In this document: piece by piece, positions 39,499 to 47,583 of the stretch
Numbering within the stretch: the stretch's first letter is position 1
Layout of the letters: each line of letters begins with the position of its first letter
DNA from: Pseudomonas fluorescens
GTDB taxonomy: Bacteria; Pseudomonadota; Gammaproteobacteria; Pseudomonadales; Pseudomonadaceae
DNA: 64,000 nt
NCBI RefSeq assembly: GCF_002022275.1
Contig: NZ_MSDF01000013.1
Span: 62,001-126,000 of the forward strand
Direction: 5' to 3'
Notes under the pieces: generated by a model
Seen by the model: only the letters and a program-made list of their open reading frames with translations
What the model was told of the DNA's origin: nothing
Databases searched by the model: none
Position numbers and translations under genes: made by a program

Positions 39499-40101
39499 AT
39501 GCAGACAATCGAGCCATGCAAGGACAAGGTCCTGCTGTCGGTATGCACCATGGACTGGTGTGATCACGGCGTGGAATTTGCCAAGACCGTATTCTCCAAC
39601 CTTGAGGTGTTTTGCTGGGACCCGGGCGATCCTTATCCTTACCACCTGGATAATTGGGAAGGCGACTGGATCATCTCCTACCGTGGCGACTTCATTTTCC
39701 CGCAGAGCATCTACAAGAATGCCCGCAAAGGCGCGATCAACCTGCACCCCGCGCCGCCCAAGTACCGGGGCCTGGGCAGCCAGCATTACGCGATCTACTA
39801 CAACGATGAAACCTACGGCTCGACCTGCCATCACCTGGCCCCTTCGGTGGACAGCGGGCAGATCATCAATGTGGCGCGCTTCAACGTCGCACCCGCCGAG
39901 ACCGCCTCATCGCTGCGCCTGCATGTAGGCGCTTATTGCCTGCAGCAGTTTATCCACTTGCTCACCGACTACATCCTGCAGGGGCGGCCGCTGCCGGTCT
40001 CGCCAGAGAATTGGGGCGAGCGTCTGTACAAGCAATCGGAACTCAAGCCCTGGATGGAGAAGATTCGCGCCCAGGAGCCGGATCATCGTTGCTTCAAGTA
40101 G
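39499..40101 (+). CDS. gvgI: Formyltransferase, GvgI
   Basis: The 200-aa protein of the N10-formyl-tetrahydrofolate-dependent formyltransferase family has INLHPAPPKYRGLGS (residues about 79-93, catalytic Asn/His) and APSVDSGQII (catalytic Asp about 118). It lacks the C-terminal OB domain of Met-tRNA formyltransferase. N-formylation of an aminooxy group is precisely the terminal decoration of 4-formylaminooxyvinylglycine, so this gene is strong support for the pathway assignment. The start at 39499 (MQTIEPCKDK) follows GGAAATGGAGA. Confidence 0.9.
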   Translation: MQTIEPCKDKVLLSVCTMDWCDHGVEFAKTVFSNLEVFCWDPGDPYPYHLDNWEGDWIISYRGDFIFPQSIYKNARKGAINLHPAPPKYRGLGSQHYAIYYNDETYGSTCHHLAPSVDSGQIINVARFNVAPAETASSLRLHVGAYCLQQFIHLLTDYILQGRPLPVSPENWGERLYKQSELKPWMEKIRAQEPDHRCFK

Positions 40102-40168
40102 CTTTTTTTGGCCGTCACTTCATGCCGCTGGTGGCGTGAAGTGCTCACTGCGCGCTGGCGCGACGGGT

Positions 40169-40810
40169 ATGAGTGCACCTATGTTTGAGTTTTCAAGTTT
40201 TGCAGCGGCGCTGGGGGTCTACGTGATCGGCACCGCCAGCCCTGGCCCGGGTAACCTGGCGATCGCCAACACCTCCTTGAACTACGGGCGTACACCGGGC
40301 CTGGCGTTGGCGGCGGGGGTTATTTCCGGGTCGTTGTGCTGGGGCGCGATGACCGCTGCCGGTGTATCGGCGCTGTTGATGTCCAATACCCAGATCATTC
40401 TGTGGTTAAAGGTGTTTGGCGCCTGCTATCTGTTCTTCCTTGCGTGGAAATCGGTGCGCAGTGCGCTGGCGCATAACGCCACGACGGTGACCAAGGTGCG
40501 GGCAAAGCAGACGCGCAACCTGGGCTTCTATTTGCAGGGGTTGGGCATCCACCTGACCAACCCCAAGGCGGCCTTGACGTGGTTCACCGTGACCACCGTG
40601 GGCCTGAGCGTCAATGCGCCGGCCTGGGCCAGTTTCGTGCTGGTGGCGGCCTGTGCGTTATTGGGTTTCCTGATTTTCTGCACCTACGCTTTGGCGTTTT
40701 CCGCCCATTCGGCAGAACCGTTTTTCACCCGGACCCGCAAGTCCTTCGGGCTGATTTGCGCAGCGTTCTACTCGATGGTTGCCATTGGCTTTCTCAGTTC
40801 GTTGTTCTGA
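40169..40810 (+). CDS. gvgJ: LysE/RhtB-family exporter, GvgJ
   Basis: The 213-aa (or 209-aa from 40181) membrane protein has the signature GTASPGPGNLAIANTSLNYG and about six hydrophobic stretches. It is probably an exporter of the amino-acid product, giving self-protection. Neither candidate start has a strong ribosome-binding site. It is more divergent from GvgE and GvgK than those two are from each other. Confidence 0.85.
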   Translation: MSAPMFEFSSFAAALGVYVIGTASPGPGNLAIANTSLNYGRTPGLALAAGVISGSLCWGAMTAAGVSALLMSNTQIILWLKVFGACYLFFLAWKSVRSALAHNATTVTKVRAKQTRNLGFYLQGLGIHLTNPKAALTWFTVTTVGLSVNAPAWASFVLVAACALLGFLIFCTYALAFSAHSAEPFFTRTRKSFGLICAAFYSMVAIGFLSSLF

Positions 40811-40899
40811 CTCCAACTACAAGTGGCCACAGTGCACCTGCCCCCCCGCGCTGTCTGGGGGGCGGGTAAGGCGCGAAGGCCCGTTTCCAGGAAAAACCC

Positions 40900-41511
40900 A
40901 TGTCCTTGTCGTTTGATTTGATGCTGGCGTTTGCATTGTTTGCGTTTGTCACCTCCGTCACCCCAGGCCCCAATAACGCCATGCTGTTGGCCTCGGGCGT
41001 CAATTTCGGCTTCCAACGCACCATCCCGCACATCCTGGGTATCAGCTCCGGGTTCCTGGTGCTGGTATTGGCGGTGGGGCTTGGGCTGGGTGCGGCCTTT
41101 ACCGCCTATCCGGTGCTCTACACCGTCCTGCGCTACGCGGGCGCGGCTTACTTGCTGTACCTGGCGTGGAACATCGCCCGTTCGGGCCCGGCGTCCGAAG
41201 ACACCGAAGGTAAAGGCAAACCCCTGGGGTTCTGGGGCGCGGCGGCGTTTCAGTGGGTCAACCCCAAGGCGTGGGTCATGGCGATTGGTGCGATCAGCAC
41301 CTACACACCCTTGCAGGGCTACACGATGAACGTAGTGATCATCGCTACGGTGTTCGCCCTGATCAACGCGCCGAGCGTGGGGGTATGGGCGGGGTTCGGC
41401 AGCGTGTTGCGCAACGTGCTGCGCAACCCGCGCTGGTTGCGCGTGTTCAACTTCGGCATGGCGGCGTTGCTGGTGATTTCGCTGTATCCGCTGTTGCAGC
41501 ACACGAGCTGA
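40900..41511 (+). CDS. gvgK: LysE/RhtB-family exporter, GvgK
   Basis: The 203-aa LysE-type membrane protein has SVTPGPNNAMLLASGVNFG and QWVNPKAWVMAIGA, both close to GvgE (VTPGPNNVMLMSSGANFG; QWVNPKAWVMAVGA), so the two probably arose by duplication. It is the last gene of the cluster, followed by the second copy of the ~100-bp flanking repeat, whose hairpin can act as terminator. Confidence 0.87.
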   Translation: MSLSFDLMLAFALFAFVTSVTPGPNNAMLLASGVNFGFQRTIPHILGISSGFLVLVLAVGLGLGAAFTAYPVLYTVLRYAGAAYLLYLAWNIARSGPASEDTEGKGKPLGFWGAAAFQWVNPKAWVMAIGAISTYTPLQGYTMNVVIIATVFALINAPSVGVWAGFGSVLRNVLRNPRWLRVFNFGMAALLVISLYPLLQHTS

Positions 41512-41549
41512 CCCCCGAGCCGTGGCGGTCTTTTAACTACCGTGCGCCG

Positions 41550-41650
41550 ATTCGAAGCATCGACAAAACCCGCCAGGTGCGGGTTTTGTTGCTTTTGGGG
41601 GAAAGTCCGGCCTAGGATTTTTCCGTCAAGATGTCGCGCCTTCGGTGAAC
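41550..41650. repeat. Direct repeat copy 2 flanking the gvg segment
   Basis: This imperfect copy of 28334-28447 in the same orientation has ATTCGAAGCATCGACA, hairpin AACCCGC-CAGGT-GCGGGTT (41567-41585) with TTTGTTG, GGATTTTTCC and TCAAGATGTCGCGCC. It lies 38 bp after gvgK. The hairpin with its T-rich tail is a likely terminator of the cluster. Confidence 0.8.
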
Positions 41651-41719
41651 GGGTTGGAATCGCGCCACACTTCCCATTACCCTGACAGCCTCTATCAGAC
41701 AACCGGAAGTCCGATACCC

Positions 41720-42745
41720 GTGCTCAAGCCCCTCGCTGCCATCGCGCTCGTCTGCGCGCCTTTGTTCGCCTGCGCTGCCGACCTGGCCGGCGTCTGGACC
41801 GGCACACTCGGCAAGTCCGCCATCACCGCCTGCTTCAACGGCGCCCATGGTTCCAACGGCAGTTATTACTACCAACGCATCCTCACCCCCATCCAGTTGA
41901 CCCAAGCCAACGCCAGCGAGCCATGGGCCGAAGAAGGCAACACCGGCTTCTGGCACCTGGATGAACCTCAAGGCGACACGCTGACGGGTACCTGGAGCAA
42001 GACGCTTGGCGGCAAAAGCCTGGCATTGACGCTCAAGCGTGCAGATTCGGACAGCTGTGCCAGCGACACCTATAACAACCCGCTCGAGGCCGTGCCGCCG
42101 CCGGTCACGGTCGAGAAGAAAACCTTCGGCGACCACGCCTACCAAGTGAACACCCAGGGTGGGCAAGTCACGTTGAAACTTGAGGGCGAAGGGCCCGCGA
42201 TCGAGCGCATCAACCGTGACCTCGCGCGGCTGGCGGTCAGCCCGGAAGGCCAGACCGACTTCTATCGTGAACGGCGCAACGCGCTGGACCAAAGCGGCGG
42301 CACGTCGACCAGTGAGATCACGGTGGAGCCGTTCTACTGGTCCTCTCAATGGATCACTGTGCGCTTCTACCGCTGGACCGCCGGTTACGGTCGCGGCGGC
42401 ATCAGTTGGGGCTTGCACAGCTGGAACCTGCAAACCGGCGAAAGCGTTGACCCGTGGAGCTGGCTGGGCGGGCGTGAGGAATGGGACAACCCTTACTCCG
42501 GCCAGATCAAGTTACCGCACGCATTCAGCACCTGGCTGGCCACGCAAACCACCCCCGACGAGGGCTGCCCGGCGGTCACCAGCTATTCCACCTTCGACCT
42601 GAGCTTCAACACAACCGGCCTGCAACTCTCAACGCCGGCCACGGGCGACGGTTGTGACAACGAGCTGAGCTTCACCTGGGAGCAATTGGAGCCCGTGCTG
42701 ACCGCGCAAGGCAAAGCCGCACTGCCAAGCCTGAAGCTGCCCTGA
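41720..42745 (+). CDS. Exported protein of unknown function
   Basis: The 341-aa precursor with a GTG start at 41720 begins (M)LKPLAAIALVCAPLFACAADLAG, a Sec signal with cleavage near Ala20. The mature protein is beta-rich with repeated WTGTL/GTWSKTLGG-type strands at the start and several Cys (ITACFNG, SDSCAS, EGCPAV, GDGCDN) that may form disulfides. The family is not recognised. An in-frame ATG at 41645 lies within the repeat and would bury the signal peptide, so it was rejected. Confidence 0.75.
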   Translation: MLKPLAAIALVCAPLFACAADLAGVWTGTLGKSAITACFNGAHGSNGSYYYQRILTPIQLTQANASEPWAEEGNTGFWHLDEPQGDTLTGTWSKTLGGKSLALTLKRADSDSCASDTYNNPLEAVPPPVTVEKKTFGDHAYQVNTQGGQVTLKLEGEGPAIERINRDLARLAVSPEGQTDFYRERRNALDQSGGTSTSEITVEPFYWSSQWITVRFYRWTAGYGRGGISWGLHSWNLQTGESVDPWSWLGGREEWDNPYSGQIKLPHAFSTWLATQTTPDEGCPAVTSYSTFDLSFNTTGLQLSTPATGDGCDNELSFTWEQLEPVLTAQGKAALPSLKLP

Positions 42746-42861
42746 AACGGGCCTTACAAAAAACTGACACTCGTTCATGAAATATTCAGAAATGCTGACA
42801 GATACTAACCGATCGTCACGGCCGCTCCCCCGAGCGGTCCCTTGCCTCGGTAGCCAGATCC

Positions 42862-44295
42862 ATGACGCGTCCCGCTTCTCTGCTGCTCCTTCTCGCCGGT
42901 CTGTTGTTCTTTTTCGCCCTGGGTGGCCATGAGCTGCAAGGCTCCACCGAAGCTCGCGTCGCCGGGATTGCCATGGCCATGCACCTGGACAATGACTGGG
43001 TGATCCCGCGCCTGTTTCGTGAACCCTTCCTGGAAAAACCGCCTCTGAGCCTATGGCTGGACGCCAGCGCCATTCGCCTGTTTGGCGGCACGACCTGGGC
43101 AGTGCGCCTCGCGTCGGCGTTTGCCGGGTTGTTCAGCGTGATGCTGTTTTACGGGATGCTGCGCAAGTTCGGGCGGCCGAAGAACATGGCGTTCTGCGCC
43201 GCGCTGATCCTGGCGACCATGGCCAGTTACTGGGGCAATGTGCGCGGCGTGGGTGAAGACTCGTTGCTGAGCCTGGGCGTGACCGCTGCACTGCTGGGGT
43301 TTTACCAGGCAGTGCGCCCCGACCGCCAAGGCTCCAGTGCCTGGGCATGGGCGTTGTTCACGGCCGGAATGGTCATCGCCACCCTGAGCAAAGGCGTGCT
43401 GGGCCTGGCGATGCCGGGCATTGTGATTTTTGTGTACCTGGCCAGCACCAGCGTGATGGACAAACGTGTGCGCATCGGTGACTGGCTCAAGCCCGCGCTG
43501 TTCACACTGTTGGCGCTGATTCCGCTGCTGATCTGGCTGGGTTTCCTGTTCCAGCGTGGCGGGATGCAGTCAGTGGCCGAGGTGCTGTGGACCAACAGCG
43601 TCGGGCGCTTCAGCGGCTCGTTTGTCGAGGCCGGCCATTACGAGCCCTTCTACTACTACATCGCCAAACTGCCCGAGGCATTCCTGCCGTGGAACATCCT
43701 GGTGTACCTGGGCCTGTGGCACTTTCGCAAAAGCCTGGTGCGCAACCGCTACCGCCTGTTCTTCAGCGTATGGCTGGTGGCGCAGTTCACCCTGCTGACC
43801 CTGGCATCGAGCAAACGCATTGTTTACCTGATGGCCCTTACACCCGCCGCCGCCGTGCTCGCCGCGGAATATGCCGGGGTGCTTCTGGAGTGGACGAAAA
43901 CCCACAAACCAGCGCTGTATCGCCATCACCGCAGCGTGATCGCTGGCGTTTTCACTTTGGCCATCGCCTGTTACCTGGCGGCAGCGTTCTGGTTTGCGCC
44001 GAAAGCAGACAAACGCCAGTCGTTCGTGCCGGTCATCAGCGCGGTGCAGAAACTTCAAGCCGAAGGCAAAGACGTGGTGTTGTTCCAGCCCAACGAACGC
44101 ATCGCCGGGGCCAGCGTGTTCTACCTGCAGGCCTACTTGCCGATCCTGCAGACCGAAGCCGAATTGCGCAGCTACCTTACGGCCAAGCCTGGCAACGTGG
44201 CGCTGCTGGACCGCACGGAGCAACTGAGCGAGAAGGTGACGGTGATCAAGGAAATGTCGATCAACCGCCAGCCTTACTTCTTCGTCGAGCAGTAA
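42862..44295 (+). CDS. ArnT/PMT-like glycosyltransferase (GT-C fold)
   Basis: The 477-aa polytopic inner-membrane protein begins LLLLLAGLLFFFALGGHELQ followed by STEARVAGIAMAM, where the acidic residue after the first membrane helix is the catalytic-type Glu of ArnT and protein-mannosyltransferase relatives. EPFLEKPPLSLWLDA is the typical RxPxxEKPPL-like motif. About ten further hydrophobic segments follow. It probably transfers a sugar from an undecaprenyl-phosphate donor to lipid A or another envelope acceptor; the true substrate is unknown. It is not in an arn operon here. Confidence 0.85.
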   Translation: MTRPASLLLLLAGLLFFFALGGHELQGSTEARVAGIAMAMHLDNDWVIPRLFREPFLEKPPLSLWLDASAIRLFGGTTWAVRLASAFAGLFSVMLFYGMLRKFGRPKNMAFCAALILATMASYWGNVRGVGEDSLLSLGVTAALLGFYQAVRPDRQGSSAWAWALFTAGMVIATLSKGVLGLAMPGIVIFVYLASTSVMDKRVRIGDWLKPALFTLLALIPLLIWLGFLFQRGGMQSVAEVLWTNSVGRFSGSFVEAGHYEPFYYYIAKLPEAFLPWNILVYLGLWHFRKSLVRNRYRLFFSVWLVAQFTLLTLASSKRIVYLMALTPAAAVLAAEYAGVLLEWTKTHKPALYRHHRSVIAGVFTLAIACYLAAAFWFAPKADKRQSFVPVISAVQKLQAEGKDVVLFQPNERIAGASVFYLQAYLPILQTEAELRSYLTAKPGNVALLDRTEQLSEKVTVIKEMSINRQPYFFVEQ

Positions 44296-44310
44296 GGCTG
44301 ACGCGGTGCA

Positions 44311-44799
44311 TCAGTGCTTGGTGAGTTTGTCCAGGTAACCCATGGCGAACGCCGAGATCACGAAGGTCATGTGGATGATCACGTACCACATCAAATGCTG
44401 CGGATCGACGTTCTTGTCGTCCATGAAGATGCGCAGCAAGTGGATGGACGAGATCGCCACAATCGACGCCGCAACCTTCATCTTCAGCGATGAAGAGTCC
44501 ATGGTGCCCAGCCAGTTGAGCTTTTCCTTGTTGTCATCGATATCCAGCTGCGAGACGAAGTTCTCGTAGCCGGAGATCATCACCATCACCAGCAAACCGC
44601 CCACCAGCGCCATGTCGATCAGCGACAGCAGCAGCAAAATCACGTCGGCTTCCAGCATGGTGAACACGTTGGGAATGACGTGGATGATTTCCTGGAAAAA
44701 CTTCAACGCCAGAATCAGCAGGCCCAGGGAAAGCCCCAGGTAGATCGGCGCCAACAGCCAGCGTGAGGCGTACATCGTATTTTCGATAAAGCGTTCCAT
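44311..44799 (-). CDS. UPF0114 membrane protein (PA4574/YqhA-like)
   Basis: The 162-aa protein starts [20 protein letters not shown], with four hydrophobic segments and the SGYENFVSQ motif typical of the UPF0114 family; function unknown. The start at 44799 follows GGGA; a GTG four codons upstream is possible. Synteny with PA4574-PA4576 of P. aeruginosa is partly kept: the PA4575-like and Lon-like genes follow after an intervening lipoprotein gene. Confidence 0.92.
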   Translation of the reverse strand: MERFIENTMYASRWLLAPIYLGLSLGLLILALKFFQEIIHVIPNVFTMLEADVILLLLSLIDMALVGGLLVMVMISGYENFVSQLDIDDNKEKLNWLGTMDSSSLKMKVAASIVAISSIHLLRIFMDDKNVDPQHLMWYVIIHMTFVISAFAMGYLDKLTKH

Positions 44800-44962
44800 C
44801 AGATCCCACACAGCTTTGCTAAAAATGGCCGCGAGTATACCAGCCGCTCACAAACACCTGTCGCCGCGAGAAAACTGACCTGAGCGGCATCTGTAAGCGG
44901 ATTTTTCTGCTAGTGTCGAGCCCTTCAAATCGGCTCGATGACGTCGAACAGGAAAAACTCAG

Positions 44963-46786
44963 ATGATGGATGTGCGATCCCATTTGGCCACTATCGGCCT
45001 GGGTGCGGTGTTGCTGATGAGCGGCGGCTGCTCCCCCAAAGAAGAGCAGAAGCAAGCCACCCTCGAAGAGAAAACTGCCACGTTCGAGCAGTCGCTGGAC
45101 AGCATCCAGGACCCCAAACTGCGCGACGCTATCGCCGACCTCGGCGGCTCGCTGCTGTTGCTTGAGCGCGCCCGCGTCAAGCTTGCCGACAAGCCCATCG
45201 AAGCCGAATACGGCGAAGACACCCTGGCGCTGCTCAAGCACTACCCCACGCCCCAAGCCCTGGTCGACACCTACATCAATGGCCTGTTCGTGCTGCGCAA
45301 AGCCTCGCACTCCGACTACCTGACCGACTTGCAGCCGGTCTTCCCGTTTAACTTCAACACCCCGGACCAGTTTCCCTTCCCCCACGGCCTGGAATGGCAG
45401 TCGGTGACCTTGAGCAACAATAAAGTCATCCCCTTCCAGCCGGAATGGTCGGAAACCGACCCCGGCATCCAGCTCAGCCCCAGCAGCTCCAACCTCACCA
45501 ACCCCGATGACCTGACGATCACTTACCCGTTCATTGACGGCATCGAGACTGAAAACAAGAGCCAGCCGCAGCCGGTCAGCCTTAAAGGCGCGGTGGAAGT
45601 GGTTGCGCCGGGCAAGGTGCTGACCTTCGACCTGACGAAAAAAGACGTCGGCCACAAACGCACCGAAGGCAACATCACCCTCAACCTGCTGCTGCTTGAG
45701 AAAAACTACGCCGAGATCGAGCTGACCAACAGCGCACCGCTGGCGCCGGAAGTCGGCGACGAATCGCCGAACCCGTTGCTGGTGCAAGCCCGAGACAGCA
45801 CCGGGCAATTCCTCACCCGCGCGGGCTCAATCAACGAAAATGCCGCGCAAGTGGCGTTTTACGAGAAGCAACTGGCCGAGATGCAGAAGCAAAAAGCCTG
45901 GTCGGACGCATTTGAAAAGCAGCTGACCGACGAGCGAAAAGCCTTCGAACACAAGCAGAGCAGCCATTACGCCAAGGTATATTTCAACGGCGTGATCGAC
46001 AATCTGCAGGTCAACGTTCTCGACTTCTCCACCGCCACGCTCACACGCAAAGACCTCGACCTGCCGGTACAACGCTTCGACAAGAACAGCCTGCAAAATA
46101 CCGTGCAACCCCTGCCGATGCCGGTCACGGTGTATGACGACGGCATCGCCAGCTGGCTCAAAGACGCGGCGATGACCGAGGATCAGCTGAAAAAAAGCGT
46201 CACCATCAGCCAGTCGACCGAAGACGCCAGTGCCGCGAAAGTCGTGTTTGACCACCCTTTCACCTTCAACGACGACCTGGTCGGTGCCGAGCGCAACAAC
46301 AGCGACGCGCCCATCACCTTCTTCACGGCGGACGACAAGGGTGAACGTGGCGAGCCGATCGAATTGCCCACTCAAGCCTTTGAGATGAACGCGGGCAGCG
46401 GCACGCTGACGTATGACCTCAACTTGTTCCCGGAAACCCCGGCGTTTGTAGTGGGTTCGGTACCGTTGTTCCTGGCCACCATCGACAAGGCCACGATTGA
46501 CGTCACCAAGCTGCCCAAAGGCCTGTCGCTGAAGGACAACGCGCTGATCGTCGACCAGAAGGAATTCCCCTCCGACAGTTGGCGCTTCTACGCCAAGGAC
46601 GCCAGCGGCAACTACCTCAAGGAAATCCTCGGGGTCAGCCACCGCGCCGAGGAATACGGCACCGCCTTGTTTGACGTGCATTACTTCTACGGCCAGCCGA
46701 CCGCGCTGGAAAGCTACCAGCGCACCGACCTGGACACCGTGCAATATGGTTTCGAGGTCAAGCTGGACAAGCCCGAGAGCAAGTAA
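44963..46786 (+). CDS. Large lipoprotein of unknown function
   Basis: The 607-aa precursor has a lipoprotein signal (LGAVLLMSGGC; Cys about residue 23) followed by a charged helical segment (EEQKQATLEEKTATFEQSL) and a long mostly beta-rich body. No catalytic motif is recognised. It is probably anchored in the outer membrane facing the periplasm. It stands alone between the divergent UPF0114 gene and a repeat element. Confidence 0.82.
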   Translation: MMDVRSHLATIGLGAVLLMSGGCSPKEEQKQATLEEKTATFEQSLDSIQDPKLRDAIADLGGSLLLLERARVKLADKPIEAEYGEDTLALLKHYPTPQALVDTYINGLFVLRKASHSDYLTDLQPVFPFNFNTPDQFPFPHGLEWQSVTLSNNKVIPFQPEWSETDPGIQLSPSSSNLTNPDDLTITYPFIDGIETENKSQPQPVSLKGAVEVVAPGKVLTFDLTKKDVGHKRTEGNITLNLLLLEKNYAEIELTNSAPLAPEVGDESPNPLLVQARDSTGQFLTRAGSINENAAQVAFYEKQLAEMQKQKAWSDAFEKQLTDERKAFEHKQSSHYAKVYFNGVIDNLQVNVLDFSTATLTRKDLDLPVQRFDKNSLQNTVQPLPMPVTVYDDGIASWLKDAAMTEDQLKKSVTISQSTEDASAAKVVFDHPFTFNDDLVGAERNNSDAPITFFTADDKGERGEPIELPTQAFEMNAGSGTLTYDLNLFPETPAFVVGSVPLFLATIDKATIDVTKLPKGLSLKDNALIVDQKEFPSDSWRFYAKDASGNYLKEILGVSHRAEEYGTALFDVHYFYGQPTALESYQRTDLDTVQYGFEVKLDKPESK

Positions 46787-46808
46787 CCCTCAGTGGTGGG
46801 CCACCGCT

Positions 46809-46936
46809 CGTTCCCACGCTCTGCGTGGGAATGCATCCCGTGACGCTCCGCATCACATACTCAGGCTTCAGCCCTGTGGCGACAGCGGGACGCGGAGCGT
46901 CCGGGGCGGCATTCCCACGCTGAGCGTGGGAATGAT
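46809..46936. repeat. Paired GTTCCCACGC palindromes (repeat element)
   Basis: Two imperfect palindromes, TTCCCACGCTCTGCGTGGGAA and ATTCCCACGCTGAGCGTGGGAAT, bracket about 75 bp that contains CGCTCC/GGAGCG complements. This is a dispersed Pseudomonas repeat different from the GTGGGAGC REP family. It lies between convergent genes and may also terminate transcription. Confidence 0.75.
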
Positions 46937-46937
46937 C

Positions 46938-47267
46938 TCAGTGGCGGGTGTCGCTGGCTGTCTGGTTCCGGCCACCATTAAGCTGCCGCAGATGGGCCTG
47001 CAGGTGCAGGCACCAGATCTGCGGGTCGTCTGCCAGCTCATAGCCATGCAGCGTCAGGCTGTCGACGATGGACCCCAGAATGGTTTCTGCCACAAAAGGC
47101 CCATGGAACGGGCCTTGAGACTTGATGGTGGACGGCTGTTCGCCGGTCATTCCGGCGGCAAACAACAAGGTCCACATCCCGTTATCCCCGGCGAGAGGAC
47201 GAATGGAGCATTCGATACGGGTGACCAGGCCCAGGCATTGGCGGGTAAGGCAAAGGTTGCGCGGCAT
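46938..47267 (-). CDS. PA4575-like conserved hypothetical protein
   Basis: The 109-aa protein starts MPRNLCLTRQCLGLVTRIEC, then PLAGDNGMWTLLFAAGMTGE. I recognise it as the small protein that accompanies the PA4576-type protease in pseudomonads; function unknown. The frame stays open 300 bp further upstream through a REP element, but that extension looks non-coding, so the start at 47267 was chosen. Confidence 0.75.
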   Translation of the reverse strand: MPRNLCLTRQCLGLVTRIECSIRPLAGDNGMWTLLFAAGMTGEQPSTIKSQGPFHGPFVAETILGSIVDSLTLHGYELADDPQIWCLHLQAHLRQLNGGRNQTASDTRH

Positions 47268-47467
47268 GGCGGCGACCCTCGGTAGATCGGTGTTCAACCT
47301 CAGCGCAAGGCCGAGGCTGTTTCTATCCAGCGACTCCTGTGGATATCCCTTGAACTGAGAATAGAAGAAAACCGCGACAAACCAAGGTTGTAGGGACCAA
47401 CGGGCGTTGGTCCCTGAAATGGGAGTCAATTTTGTGACGATGACCCAAAATACACTGCCGATCCAAT

Positions 47468-47573
47468 GTGGGAGCTGGCTTGCCTGCGATGACTGACTCA
47501 AGGCCGACATCTTTGCTGGCAGGCCCACCGCTATCGCAGCGATGCGGCGACCCGACAAGCCAGCTCCCACACT
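47468..47573. repeat. REPIN (GTGGGAGCTGGCTTGCC pair)
   Basis: TGTGGGAGCTGGCTTGCCTGCGATG (left) and an inverted, partly degraded copy ending AAGCCAGCTCCCACA (right) enclose about 60 bp. It is the P. fluorescens-type REP doublet. It fills most of the 316-bp gap between the PA4575-like gene and the Lon-like gene, where no other gene is seen. Confidence 0.85.
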
Positions 47574-47583
47574 CACCGCGCTG

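Noticed and set aside
46938..47576. 212-aa version of the PA4575-like protein
   Set aside because: The added 103 residues are encoded by a REPIN and look non-coding; conserved protein sequence starts at MPRNLCL (47267).
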